This document shows positions 44,066 to 51,371 of a stretch of 64,000 nucleotides of DNA, in pieces; the stretch's first letter is position 1, and every line of letters begins with the position of its first letter. Below the pieces are notes generated by a model that saw nothing but the letters and a program-made list of their open reading frames with translations, did no database searches and was not told the DNA's origin. Location: contig NZ_CP016782.1 in the NCBI RefSeq assembly GCF_002288365.1, forward strand, positions 992,001 to 1,056,000, written 5' to 3'. The DNA comes from Candidatus Planktophila limnetica. GTDB taxonomy: Bacteria > Actinomycetota > Actinomycetes > Nanopelagicales > Nanopelagicaceae. The translations under genes were made by a program, and so were the position numbers.

Positions 44066-44139
44066 GTTGATGTGGTGTAACGGATAGCACATCCGTTTTT
44101 GCCAATCAGAAGGTGCGGGTTCGCATCCCGTCATCAGCT
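44066..44139 (+). ncRNA. tRNA-like element with defective anticodon arm (tRNA-Gln-like; pseudo-tRNA or structured RNA)
   Basis: The ends pair like a tRNA: GTTGATG (44066-44072) with CATCAGC (44132-44138). The D-arm GTGT / GCAC (44075-44090) is that of actinobacterial tRNA-Gln, and a T-arm GCGGG-TTCGCAT-CCCGT (44115-44131) follows. But the expected anticodon stem TCCGT / AATCA does not pair, the central region is one base too long, and T-loop position 58 is C instead of the near-universal A. Instead ACGGAT (44080-44085) can pair with ATCCGT (44091-44096), followed by four T residues, like a small terminator. It is not a normal tRNA. A strong terminator at 44201 would end its transcript. Confidence 0.5.
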
Positions 44140-44164
44140 TAGTAGTCTCACAATTGCATTCTGG

Positions 44165-44184
44165 TTTTTGGCAAGAACCAAAAA
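44165..44184 (+). other. Hairpin downstream of the tRNA-like element
   Basis: TTTTTGG (44165-44171) pairs with CCAAAAA (44178-44184) across a six-base loop. It lies between the tRNA-like element and the terminator, in a stretch with no plausible gene (43906-44236, 331 bases). It could be a second structural part of a short RNA of roughly 170-190 bases. No function is evident. Confidence 0.4.
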
Positions 44185-44200
44185 GTTATGCAAAATGAGC

Positions 44201-44231
44201 AAGGGCCTTGAGGAAACTCAGGGCCCTTTTT
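44201..44231 (+). terminator. Strong Rho-independent terminator, plus strand
   Basis: A 12-pair stem, AAGGGCCTTGAG (44201-44212) with CTCAGGGCCCTT (44217-44228), one G-T pair, closes on a GAAA tetraloop and runs into further T residues. It ends the transcript that includes the tRNA-like element. The reverse strand has a weaker T-run, so it may partly serve the end of the heliorhodopsin gene as well. Confidence 0.9.
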
Positions 44232-44236
44232 AATGC

Positions 44237-45001
44237 CTACGTAGGAATAAGGGTGTTGGCAAAGATTTGCCATGCAAGTGCTGATTTAGCAATGAGTGAG
44301 AGCGTGATGTAGGTGCGCTCTCCACGCATGTAATCAGACCACTTACCAACTTTTTTATACTGCAAAAATTGCACGAGTGCGAATGAGTTAAAGAACAAGA
44401 AAATTGTAAGAACAATGACATAGACAAATGCAGGCGCCTTCGCATCACTTGGGCCACCGATTGCAAATACGTGAAAGAGCAGTGCAATCCAAGGAACGAT
44501 TCCCGTAATGCAACCAAAGATGAATGGAAGCCATCCGCCGTTGCCTGGTTGCTCGTATTTCTCTTGAAGCCATCCGAATAAAATCATTGACGCGTTAACG
44601 CCAAAGATTGAGATGATCGCTGAAATTTCTGAGACACCAGTTACTTGTGCAATCAAAACAATCATCACTGATGAGCTGATGGAGTACTCAACCCAACGGA
44701 AGTAATTGCGCTTTTGTGCAAGACCGGCTGAATATCGTGGAAAGAACTTTGGGCTAGCAACAATGAAGTGAGCAAGTGCTGAAAGGCCTAAGAAGATACC
44801 GACAGTTAAGCCAATAGGAGTGTCAAAGAGAACAACAGGTTCGGCATAGGTTGATCCTGGAGGACCAGACATATATTTTGCTGTGATTGGTAATGAAAAA
44901 TCACTGCTGAGTGCAAGGACTGCAATCATCTGCAGTAGGTGGAAAATTCCGGCGATGATGTTTGTGCGACGTAAACCTGCTGATGTGATCTCTTTGCTCA
45001 T
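44237..45001 (-). CDS. Heliorhodopsin
   Basis: This 254-residue, seven-helix retinal protein matches heliorhodopsin 48C12 along its length as I recall that sequence. The retinal-binding lysine is K239 in SLIAKSALAWQIF of helix 7 (K241 in 48C12). The counterion is E105 in FRWVEYSISSSVMIVLIAQ (E107 in 48C12). The two conserved histidines near the Schiff-base cavity are H21 and H78 (23 and 80 in 48C12). The block ASMILFGWLQEKYEQP is diagnostic. Heliorhodopsins face inside-out relative to type 1 rhodopsins and do not pump protons. It begins 25 bases after glnA on the same strand. A study of an actinobacterial heliorhodopsin reported binding to glutamine synthetase, which fits this pairing. Confidence 0.97.
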   Translation of the reverse strand: MSKEITSAGLRRTNIIAGIFHLLQMIAVLALSSDFSLPITAKYMSGPPGSTYAEPVVLFDTPIGLTVGIFLGLSALAHFIVASPKFFPRYSAGLAQKRNYFRWVEYSISSSVMIVLIAQVTGVSEISAIISIFGVNASMILFGWLQEKYEQPGNGGWLPFIFGCITGIVPWIALLFHVFAIGGPSDAKAPAFVYVIVLTIFLFFNSFALVQFLQYKKVGKWSDYMRGERTYITLSLIAKSALAWQIFANTLIPT

Positions 45002-45026
45002 GGGGGCAAATTTATCCCACCAACTG

Positions 45027-46337
45027 CTAAAGAACTGGGATATACCTATCTAACTCAAAGGCACTTACCTGGCGGCGATACTCCTGCCACTCAGCACGCT
45101 TATTTCGAAGCACATATTCAAATACATGCGCGCCTAGCGTTTCGCGAACCAGCTCGCTCTTTTCCATGGCAGAAATTGCTTCATCCAAGTTTGTTGGCAG
45201 GGTCTGCAAATCATTAGATGCAGAAAGTTCGTACTTATTTTCTATTCCCTTTAAGCCAGCAGCAATCATGACGGCGTATGCAAGGTATGGATTACACGCA
45301 GAATCTGGTGATCTAAATTCAATGCGTGTGGAGTTTTCTTTTCCTGGTTTATACATCGGCAAACGCACGAGTGCGCCGCGATCACTTGGTCCCCAGTTAA
45401 CTAGTGCTGGTGCTTCTCCGCCACCATGTAGCCGTTTGTATGAATTAACCCATTGATTTGTCACAGCAGTAATTTCAGCGGCGTGAGTCAAGATGCCTGC
45501 AATAAATGAGCGACCAATTTTGGATAAATTAAACTCAGCCTTTGGATCATAAAAAGCGTTCTCTTCGCCTTTAAATAATGAGACGTGCGTGTGCATTCCA
45601 CTGCCCGGATGATCTGTAAATGGCTTTGGCATAAAGGATGCGTAGAAGCCTTGATCTAGGGCAACTTCTTTAATCACGTGACGAAATGTCATGATGTTAT
45701 CTGCAGTGCTTAACGCATCAGCATCGCGCAAATCAATTTCTTGTTGTCCTGGTCCACCTTCGTGGTGGCTAAATTCAACAGATATTCCCATTGCTTCCAG
45801 CAAGGTAATTGCTTGGCGTCTAAAGTCATGGCCAACAACAGATGGGGTGTGATCGAAATATCCGCCTTGATCAACTGGCACTGGTACTTCGCCTTTTTCA
45901 GGACGTGCTTTGAATAAGAAGAATTCAATTTCTGGATGGGTGTAACAGGTGTAACCCATCTGTGCTGCTTTATTGAGTGTGCGACGTAGAACATTTCGTG
46001 GGTCTGCAGGAGATGGAGAACCATCTGGCATCGTGATGTCACAGAACATGCGCGCAGCGCCCGGGGCTTCTGTACGCCATGGCAAGATTGAAAATGTTGC
46101 AGGATCTGGCTTTGCCAACATATCTGATTCAGTAACACGAGCAAATCCTTCGATAGCAGAACCATCAAAGCCAATGCCTTCTGCAAATGCATTTTCTAAT
46201 TCAGCAGGTGCGATTGCAACAGATTTTAGAAAGCCCAAAACATCGGTAAACCACAAACGCACAAATCGGATATTGCGTTCTTCAAGAGTGCGACTAACAA
46301 ACTCTTGCTGCTTGGACATTTCTTGTTCTGGGGCCAT
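45027..46337 (-). CDS. glnA: Glutamine synthetase, GlnA2-like (type I without adenylylation site)
   Basis: This 436-residue enzyme belongs to the GS-I family: NIRFVRLWFTDVLGFLKSVAI (about residues 18-38), GFDGSAIEGFARVTESDM (about 53-70), the metal/substrate block with PEIEFFLF and HHEGGPGQQEIDL (about 192-204), FMPKPFTDHPGSGMHTHVSLF and NSYKRLHGGGEAP. Where adenylylated enzymes have NLYDLP, this one has LQTLPTNLDEAI without the tyrosine, so adenylylation control is unlikely. ATG 46337 is used; MSKQQEF at 46319 is an alternative start. A GlnR-like box lies just upstream. It is followed by the heliorhodopsin gene. Related GlnA2-4 proteins can use other amines, so the activity should be tested. 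Confidence 0.92.
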   Translation of the reverse strand: MAPEQEMSKQQEFVSRTLEERNIRFVRLWFTDVLGFLKSVAIAPAELENAFAEGIGFDGSAIEGFARVTESDMLAKPDPATFSILPWRTEAPGAARMFCDITMPDGSPSPADPRNVLRRTLNKAAQMGYTCYTHPEIEFFLFKARPEKGEVPVPVDQGGYFDHTPSVVGHDFRRQAITLLEAMGISVEFSHHEGGPGQQEIDLRDADALSTADNIMTFRHVIKEVALDQGFYASFMPKPFTDHPGSGMHTHVSLFKGEENAFYDPKAEFNLSKIGRSFIAGILTHAAEITAVTNQWVNSYKRLHGGGEAPALVNWGPSDRGALVRLPMYKPGKENSTRIEFRSPDSACNPYLAYAVMIAAGLKGIENKYELSASNDLQTLPTNLDEAISAMEKSELVRETLGAHVFEYVLRNKRAEWQEYRRQVSAFELDRYIPVL

Positions 46338-46343
46338 GGCCAG

Positions 46344-46375
46344 ATACTGCCAAAGCCGCGTTACGGCTGTGTTAC
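46344..46375 (-). promoter_or_regulatory. GlnR-like box and promoter of glnA-heliorhodopsin
   Basis: On the minus strand GTAAC-ACAGCC-GTAAC (46375-46360) matches the actinobacterial GlnR pattern GTnAC-N6-GnAAC, and the AC-N9-AC core. A weak -10-like CAGTAT (46349-46344) ends six bases before ATG 46337, so a leaderless nitrogen-controlled transcript is possible. The box lies in the 43-base gap behind nadE. Confidence 0.6.
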
Positions 46376-46380
46376 GAAAA

Positions 46381-48042
46381 TTAAGCTTCGCTCCAGCGTG
46401 AAGTCATGGGCAAGCGGCGATCTTTACCGAAGGCACGGACTGAAACCTTGGTGCCAGGTGGATATTGGCGACGTTTGTATTCAGCCTTATCCACCATTGC
46501 AATAACGCGCATTACAAGTGCGCTATCAAAACCGGCGGCAATTAGCGCAGCCGATCCTTGATCACCATCGACGTAACGAGTGAGTAGTTGATCTAATAAC
46601 TCATACTCAGGCAATGAATCAGAGTCTTTTTGATCAGGGCGTAATTCGGCGCTCGGTTCTTTTTCAATCGAGCGCTGCGGAATTGGTGCAACTTCGCCGC
46701 GAGCAGTGGCTTGAGCATTACGCCATGTGGCCAGTGCCCAGACATCAGTTTTATAAATATCTTTAATAGGTGCAAAGCCGCCGACGGCGTCGCCATACAA
46801 AGTGGAGTATCCGACTGCGAGCTCTGATTTATTTCCTGTAGCAAGTACAAGGTGGCCTTCTTGATTTGAAATCCCCATCAGCGTCGTTCCGCGCACGCGG
46901 GCCTGAATGTTTTCAGCAGCCACTGCTTTTAGGGTGATGGATTGCATAAAGGATTGCACCATTGGCTCTATCTCAACGTTTCTAAAGTGAATGCCGGTAT
47001 TGGCTGCAAATGCTGTCGCATCTTCAACTGAGTGATCGGAAGAATACTTACTCGGCATTGCAACACCATTGACGCACTTGGCGCCCAATGCATCAACTGC
47101 AATTGCTGCAACCAGGGCTGAATCAATTCCACCAGATAGGCCAACGACTACGGATCTAAATTTGTTTTTGGCGACATAGTCGCGAAGACCCATGACAAGT
47201 GCGTTCCAGATTTCTTCGTTATCACTCATCCGCGCAGCAACTGCTGGTGGCAGAGAATCAGATGCCTCAACGCCACTTTCTGAAATCACAACATCGGGTG
47301 TGGATGTCTGCGTGGCAGAATCAATATCGACTACCAATAGTTGGTCTTGAAATTGTGCGGCTCTAGAAATAACTACGCCTCTTGCATCAACGACAATGGT
47401 GTCGCCATCGAATACCAAATCATCTTGGCCGCCGGTCATATTCACATATGCCAAAGGCGCACCTATTTCCTTGGCACGCTTTTGAACAAGGGCTAATCGC
47501 ACATCATCTTTATTGCGTTCATACGGAGAACCATTTGGAACAAGGACTAGACCAGGTTTTCTGGCAGCAAGATCTGCCAATGAGTGCCAGATATCTTCAC
47601 AGATTGCGATACCTATATCTACGCCTTTGACTCGAATAACTAGCGTTGAATCCCCTGGCACAAAGTTTCGGAACTCATCAAAGACGCCATAGTTTGGCAA
47701 GTGACGCTTTGTATAAGTAGCTGCGATTTTTGAGCCGTAGATGATGGCCACGTTATTTTGTGGCGCCCCTGTTGTTGATTCATCGAGATAGCCCACCACT
47801 GAGACGATCGATGGATTTAGAGAAGTAACTAGTTGAGCCAGCGCTTTTTTGCTTGCACTTCTAAATGATGCGCGCATTGCAAGGTCTTCAACGGGATAGC
47901 CAGTTAAAACCATCTCTGGAAAAACAATGACATCGGCGGCAGCTTTTTTTGCCTGATCTGTGTATTCGCTTATGAGCGCAGCATTGCCTTCTAGATCACC
48001 AACTGTTGGGTTGATCTGTGCCAGTGCTACGCGCAACTTCAT
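46381..48042 (-). CDS. nadE: Glutamine-dependent NAD+ synthetase
   Basis: This 553-residue two-domain enzyme makes NAD from deamido-NAD with glutamine as nitrogen donor. The N-terminal nitrilase-type glutaminase has its Glu-Lys-Cys triad in VFPEMVLTGYP (about residue 43), KRHLPNYGVFDEF (about 115) and GIAICEDIWH (about 150). The C-terminal synthetase has the PP-loop GLSGGIDSALVAAIA (about residue 300) and GNKSELAVGYSTLYGDAVGG. It uses the product of the glnA gene next door. The protein is the shorter form rather than the roughly 680-residue type of mycobacteria. Confidence 0.95.
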   Translation of the reverse strand: MKLRVALAQINPTVGDLEGNAALISEYTDQAKKAAADVIVFPEMVLTGYPVEDLAMRASFRSASKKALAQLVTSLNPSIVSVVGYLDESTTGAPQNNVAIIYGSKIAATYTKRHLPNYGVFDEFRNFVPGDSTLVIRVKGVDIGIAICEDIWHSLADLAARKPGLVLVPNGSPYERNKDDVRLALVQKRAKEIGAPLAYVNMTGGQDDLVFDGDTIVVDARGVVISRAAQFQDQLLVVDIDSATQTSTPDVVISESGVEASDSLPPAVAARMSDNEEIWNALVMGLRDYVAKNKFRSVVVGLSGGIDSALVAAIAVDALGAKCVNGVAMPSKYSSDHSVEDATAFAANTGIHFRNVEIEPMVQSFMQSITLKAVAAENIQARVRGTTLMGISNQEGHLVLATGNKSELAVGYSTLYGDAVGGFAPIKDIYKTDVWALATWRNAQATARGEVAPIPQRSIEKEPSAELRPDQKDSDSLPEYELLDQLLTRYVDGDQGSAALIAAGFDSALVMRVIAMVDKAEYKRRQYPPGTKVSVRAFGKDRRLPMTSRWSEA

Positions 48043-48119
48043 ACGTTAAGCCTACTTCTAGTACCCTTGGGGATGTACCCAGGGACTTCACTTGAAGCCT
48101 TGAGGCTGGAGGTCTTTAC

Positions 48120-48932
48120 ATGTCATCCCTATATGGCGGAGCTACGCATCGTCGCGTAACCATTGCCGATTTAGCCGATGCTAAAGCGCGCGGTGAAAAA
48201 TGGCCGATGCTCACATCCTATGAAGAGATGACCGCATCCATCTTCGATGAAGCCGGTATCCCTGTTTTATTAGTGGGTGATAGCGCTGGCAATAATTTCT
48301 TAGGTTTAGAAAACACAATCCCTGTGACAGTCGATGAAATGATTCCCTTAGTTCGAGCAGTTGTTCGCGGATCAGAGCGAGCAATGGTTGTTGCTGATTT
48401 GCCATTTGGGTCCTATGAACAATCCCCCGAACAAGCACTTGCCACATCGACTCGATTCTTTAAAGAATCTGGTGCGATGGCGGTCAAGATTGAAGGGGCG
48501 CGAATTTCAACTGTTGAAAAATTAGTTGCCACCGGAATTCCGGTGATGGGCCACCTTGGTTTTACCCCACAATCTCTTCACCAATTAAGTGGATATAAAG
48601 TCCAGGGCAGAACCGATGGTGATTCGATTTTTGAAGCAGCCCTCGCCCTTGAAAAGGCTGGAGTCTTTGCAATCGTCCTTGAATTAGTCCCAGCCGAATT
48701 AGCGGCTCGAATTACTAAGGCTTTGGCTATTCCAACTGTTGGAATCGGAGCCGGCGTTGATTGCGATTCACAAGTTTTGGTCTGGACAGATTTGATGGGC
48801 ATAACAAAGAACCCACCTAAGTTGGCTAAGGCTTATCGCAATCTGCGCACCGAAATGCTCGATGCTACAAAGGAGTGGGCGGTGGATGTGGCGGGATCAC
48901 GTTTTCCTGGCGCCGAACAATCCTTTAAGTAA
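48120..48932 (+). CDS. panB: 3-methyl-2-oxobutanoate hydroxymethyltransferase (ketopantoate hydroxymethyltransferase)
   Basis: PanB adds a hydroxymethyl group to 2-oxoisovalerate on the way to pantothenate and CoA. The 270-residue TIM barrel has LTSYEEMTASIFDEAGIPVLLVGDSAGNNFLG (about residues 32-63, metal-binding Asp in GDS), AVKIEGA, the GHLGFTPQSLHQLSGYKVQGR block (about 143-163) and the C-terminal PTVGIGAGVDCDSQVLVWTDLMG. A good GGAGG ribosome binding site precedes the ATG. It starts a plus-strand unit with the MFS gene nine bases later. panC/panD are not in the window. Confidence 0.95.
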   Translation: MSSLYGGATHRRVTIADLADAKARGEKWPMLTSYEEMTASIFDEAGIPVLLVGDSAGNNFLGLENTIPVTVDEMIPLVRAVVRGSERAMVVADLPFGSYEQSPEQALATSTRFFKESGAMAVKIEGARISTVEKLVATGIPVMGHLGFTPQSLHQLSGYKVQGRTDGDSIFEAALALEKAGVFAIVLELVPAELAARITKALAIPTVGIGAGVDCDSQVLVWTDLMGITKNPPKLAKAYRNLRTEMLDATKEWAVDVAGSRFPGAEQSFK

Positions 48933-48941
48933 TATCGCCTC

Positions 48942-50222
48942 GTGAGTAAATTCGCGATTGATATAACGCCTTTAAAGAAATACCCCGACTTTCGAAACTT
49001 ATGGGCATCAGGGCTGATCTCTTACCTGGGTTCGATGGTCACATATGTCGCAATTCCCTTTCAGATTAAGGAACTGACCAACTCATACGTTGCAGTCGGC
49101 ATCGTTGGCGCCATTGAAATCATTCCGCTGATTGTCTTTGGCCTCTATGGCGGAGTTTTAGCGGACTATGTGGACCGCAAGAAAATGATCTGGGCAACAG
49201 AGGCTGCAGCCCTTGTTATATCGGGGATTCTCTTACTTAATGCGATGAGCTCAGAGCCCAAGGTCTGGGTTATTTATTTGATGGCTGGATTGTTTGCATC
49301 CGTTGATGGATTACAGCGACCAAGTGCTGATGCGATTTTGCCACGCATCGTAGGTCATGCAGATTTACCAGCGGCCAGTGCACTCATGAGTCTTCGTTGG
49401 CAGTTGGGCGTGATCATTGGGCCAACAATTGGTGGCATTGTTATTTCAACTGTCTCTATATCTGCTGGATATGGTTTTGATGTTTTCACTTTTCTTATCT
49501 CATTGATTTTTCTGGCAAAAGTCGGATCTGTGCCTAGCCACCCAGAGGCGCAAAAGCCATCTCTGCGTGGTTTATTAGATGGAATCAAATATGCACGTAG
49601 TCGTCAGGATTTAACTGGCACATACCTCATAGATTTGGCAGCAATGTTTTTTGCCATGCCAACTGCGCTCTATCCGTTCTGGGCTGACCAACTTGGTGCG
49701 CCTTGGGCACTTGGATTTTTATATGCAGCAGTAACTGTGGGTTCAGTTGTCGTCACATTAACTAGTGGATGGATTAAGACGTATCGATTCCATGGTCGCG
49801 CCATCATTTGGGCAGCAATTGGTTGGGGCGCAGCCATCGCAATGGCAGGAATTTCTAACTCCCTGATTCTGGTGCTCTTGTTTTTGGCAATCGCAGGGGG
49901 CGCCGACATGATCAGTGCGCTATTTCGCGGAACGATCTGGAACCAAACCATCCCGGATAATCTTCGGGGCCGATTAGCCGGCATCGAATTGATTTCGTAC
50001 TCCATTGGACCATTGGCCGGACAACTTCGCGCCGCTTCAATGGCTGCAGCTACCAGTCTTACCTTTTCGGTAACTGCTGGAGGTCTCATCTGTGTATTTA
50101 TGGTTGCCTTACTGGCGAGTTTTTTGCCGAAATTGAGAAAATATGACGCCGAAACGAACGAATTCGCAGTTGAAATGCGAAAAATTCGCCAAATGGAGCA
50201 AAAAAAGCGCGATGAAAAGTAA
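48942..50222 (+). CDS. MFS transporter (EntS/MFS_3-like exporter)
   Basis: The 426-residue protein has about twelve hydrophobic helices. MFS marks include LYGGVLADYVDRKKMI (about residues 67-82, motif A between helices 2 and 3) and the EntS/MFS_3 patterns DGLQRPSADAILPRIVGHADLPAASAL and PDNLRGRLAGIELISYSIGPLAGQL. This group exports siderophores, macrolides or unknown small molecules. It starts with GTG nine bases after panB and ends with a charged, glutamine/lysine-rich tail. The AT-rich spacer after it (50223-50420) holds no gene I can see. Confidence 0.88.
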   Translation: MSKFAIDITPLKKYPDFRNLWASGLISYLGSMVTYVAIPFQIKELTNSYVAVGIVGAIEIIPLIVFGLYGGVLADYVDRKKMIWATEAAALVISGILLLNAMSSEPKVWVIYLMAGLFASVDGLQRPSADAILPRIVGHADLPAASALMSLRWQLGVIIGPTIGGIVISTVSISAGYGFDVFTFLISLIFLAKVGSVPSHPEAQKPSLRGLLDGIKYARSRQDLTGTYLIDLAAMFFAMPTALYPFWADQLGAPWALGFLYAAVTVGSVVVTLTSGWIKTYRFHGRAIIWAAIGWGAAIAMAGISNSLILVLLFLAIAGGADMISALFRGTIWNQTIPDNLRGRLAGIELISYSIGPLAGQLRAASMAAATSLTFSVTAGGLICVFMVALLASFLPKLRKYDAETNEFAVEMRKIRQMEQKKRDEK

Positions 50223-50420
50223 TTTCGGCGAAAAATTGGCCGATTTTTTTAATTTCTACATGCATTTTTTTACCGAAATGCACAAAATTATTAAAAAATA
50301 AATTTGCGACACGCACTATCTTTTTTCTCTTATTAACTAGCATTACGGCGCAATTCCCGTCACACTTATCCACGAACAGGTTTGGGTGACGGATCCGAAC
50401 CATTCCGAATGGAGATATAC

Positions 50421-50768
50421 GTGGCTGCAGCTAAGAAATCTGCTCCAAAGCGTCGTCGCAAGAAGGCCGCTGCTAAATCAGCAGCACCAAAGCGTCGTCG
50501 TAAGAAGGCTGCTACATCAGCAGCACCAAAGCGTCGTCGTAAGAAGGCTGCTGCAAAGAAGGCAGCTCCAAAGCGTCGTCGTAAGAAGGCAGCTGCTAAG
50601 AAAGCAGCTCCAAAGCGTCGTCGTAAGAAGGCAGCTGCTAAGAAAGCAGCTCCAAAGCGTCGTCGTAAGAAGGCAGCTGCTAAGAAAGCAGCTCCAAAGC
50701 GTCGTCGTAAGAAGGCAGCTGCTGGTGCAGCTCCAAAGCGCCGCCGTCGCAAGAAGGCAGCAAAGTAA
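50421..50768 (+). CDS. Histone H1-like Lys/Arg/Ala repeat protein
   Basis: The 115-residue product consists of eight tandem copies of a unit close to AAPKRRRKKAAAKK after a short AAAKKS start, and ends RRRRKKAAK. Composition is almost only Lys, Arg, Ala and Pro, with no acidic residues, like the tails of HU-type or H1-like nucleoid proteins but without a folded domain. The GTG at 50421 has GGAG six bases upstream; earlier in-frame ATGs lack one. A perfect terminator follows. It probably binds DNA or RNA nonspecifically. Codon use is uniform within the repeats, showing recent copy gain. Confidence 0.85.
   Translation: MAAAKKSAPKRRRKKAAAKSAAPKRRRKKAATSAAPKRRRKKAAAKKAAPKRRRKKAAAKKAAPKRRRKKAAAKKAAPKRRRKKAAAKKAAPKRRRKKAAAGAAPKRRRRKKAAK
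50442..50764 (+). repeat. Tandem repeat of about 42 bases (14 codons), eight units
   Basis: Units carry CCAAAGCGTCGTCGTAAG at a 39- or 42-base period. The middle units are identical at the DNA level, while the first two and last two units differ by a few bases and by one-codon deletions. The pattern encodes the KRRRKK blocks of the histone-like protein and is probably subject to copy-number change by slippage or recombination. Confidence 0.93.
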
Positions 50769-50782
50769 GCATTTCGCTTATT

Positions 50783-50816
50783 AAAAAAGCCCGCCACGAA
50801 AGTGGCGGGCTTTTTT
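50783..50816. terminator. Bidirectional Rho-independent terminator
   Basis: AAAAAAGCCCGCCAC pairs perfectly with GTGGCGGGCTTTTTT around a GAAA tetraloop. Six A residues on one side and six T on the other let it work in both directions. It serves the histone-like gene and the convergent marR-type gene. Confidence 0.96.
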
Positions 50817-50827
50817 GCTTTTAATAA

Positions 50828-51307
50828 CTAATCTATTTCTTTATCAGATTCCCTAAGGGATTTACTTACCCTTGCAAATATCTCAGCAAGTGCAACTTGA
50901 TCAGCCTTTGTTAGGTGATCTACAAATCGAGTGCGCACACTGACCACATGATCTGGGGCTGCGGCCACAATTGCTTTCAATCCCTTAGGTGTCATTACTG
51001 CAAAATATCCACGTTTATCAATTGGGCAGGATTCACGCTTTACCCACCCAGCTTTTTCCATCACCTTCATTCGATGAGAAAGTCTGGAGCGAGATAACAT
51101 CGCAACATCTGCTAATTCACTCATGCGCATTCTGCGATCTGGGGCGTCACTGAGTTGGGCCAAGATTTCATAATCAGCCATCGACACATCGTGTGGCTCA
51201 AGGTCTGAATCAAGTGCTTCCAGTAATCGCCGGCTGGCAACAATGTATTGGCGCCAAGCCTTCATCTCAGATGGATTGAGCCATTTAGGTGTTGTAGCGT
51301 CTGCCAT
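50828..51307 (-). CDS. MarR family transcriptional regulator
   Basis: The 159-residue product has the MarR winged helix: ADYEILAQLSDAPDRRMRMSELADVAMLSRSRLSHRMKVMEKAGWVKRESCPIDKRG-type block (about residues 44-100), where the recognition helix SRSRLSHRMKVME and the wing with DKRGYFAVMTPKG are standard. It is divergent from the M13 peptidase gene, and a perfect inverted repeat lies between the two starts. Repression of itself and of the peptidase is the simplest idea. The ligand is unknown. Confidence 0.93.
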   Translation of the reverse strand: MADATTPKWLNPSEMKAWRQYIVASRRLLEALDSDLEPHDVSMADYEILAQLSDAPDRRMRMSELADVAMLSRSRLSHRMKVMEKAGWVKRESCPIDKRGYFAVMTPKGLKAIVAAAPDHVVSVRTRFVDHLTKADQVALAEIFARVSKSLRESDKEID

Positions 51308-51327
51308 AGAGGCAATGGTATGCGAGA

Positions 51328-51343
51328 AGTTGAACCTTCAACT
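51328..51343. promoter_or_regulatory. MarR-type operator palindrome
   Basis: AGTTGAA-CC-TTCAACT is a perfect inverted repeat with 7-base arms, of a size and TTGAA/TTCAA content common for MarR-family operators. It lies 21 bases before the marR-type ATG (51307) and 28 bases before the peptidase ATG (51372), so a bound dimer would cover both promoters. Confidence 0.75.
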
Positions 51344-51371
51344 ACTTCAAATAAGCGGGGGAATACAGCCA

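Noticed and set aside
43919-44134. 71-codon minus-strand frame in the spacer before heliorhodopsin
   Set aside because: It covers the tRNA-like element and has no start signal or homology; an RNA element explains the conserved-looking structure better.
44066-44139. A functional tRNA-Gln (TTG)
   Set aside because: The anticodon stem does not pair, position 37 would be C, and the T-loop lacks A58. I list it only as a tRNA-like element.
50442-50764. CRISPR-like array
   Set aside because: Units are contiguous coding repeats with no variable spacers, and no cas genes are present.
50366-50797. Long open frame on the minus strand opposite the histone-like gene
   Set aside because: It is an artefact of the repeat codons, runs through the terminator, and has no ribosome binding site; the plus-strand frame has one plus a terminator.
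51243-51371. N-terminal extension of the M13 peptidase into the marR gene
   Set aside because: It would translate the operator palindrome and the start of the divergent regulator; family homology begins after 51372.
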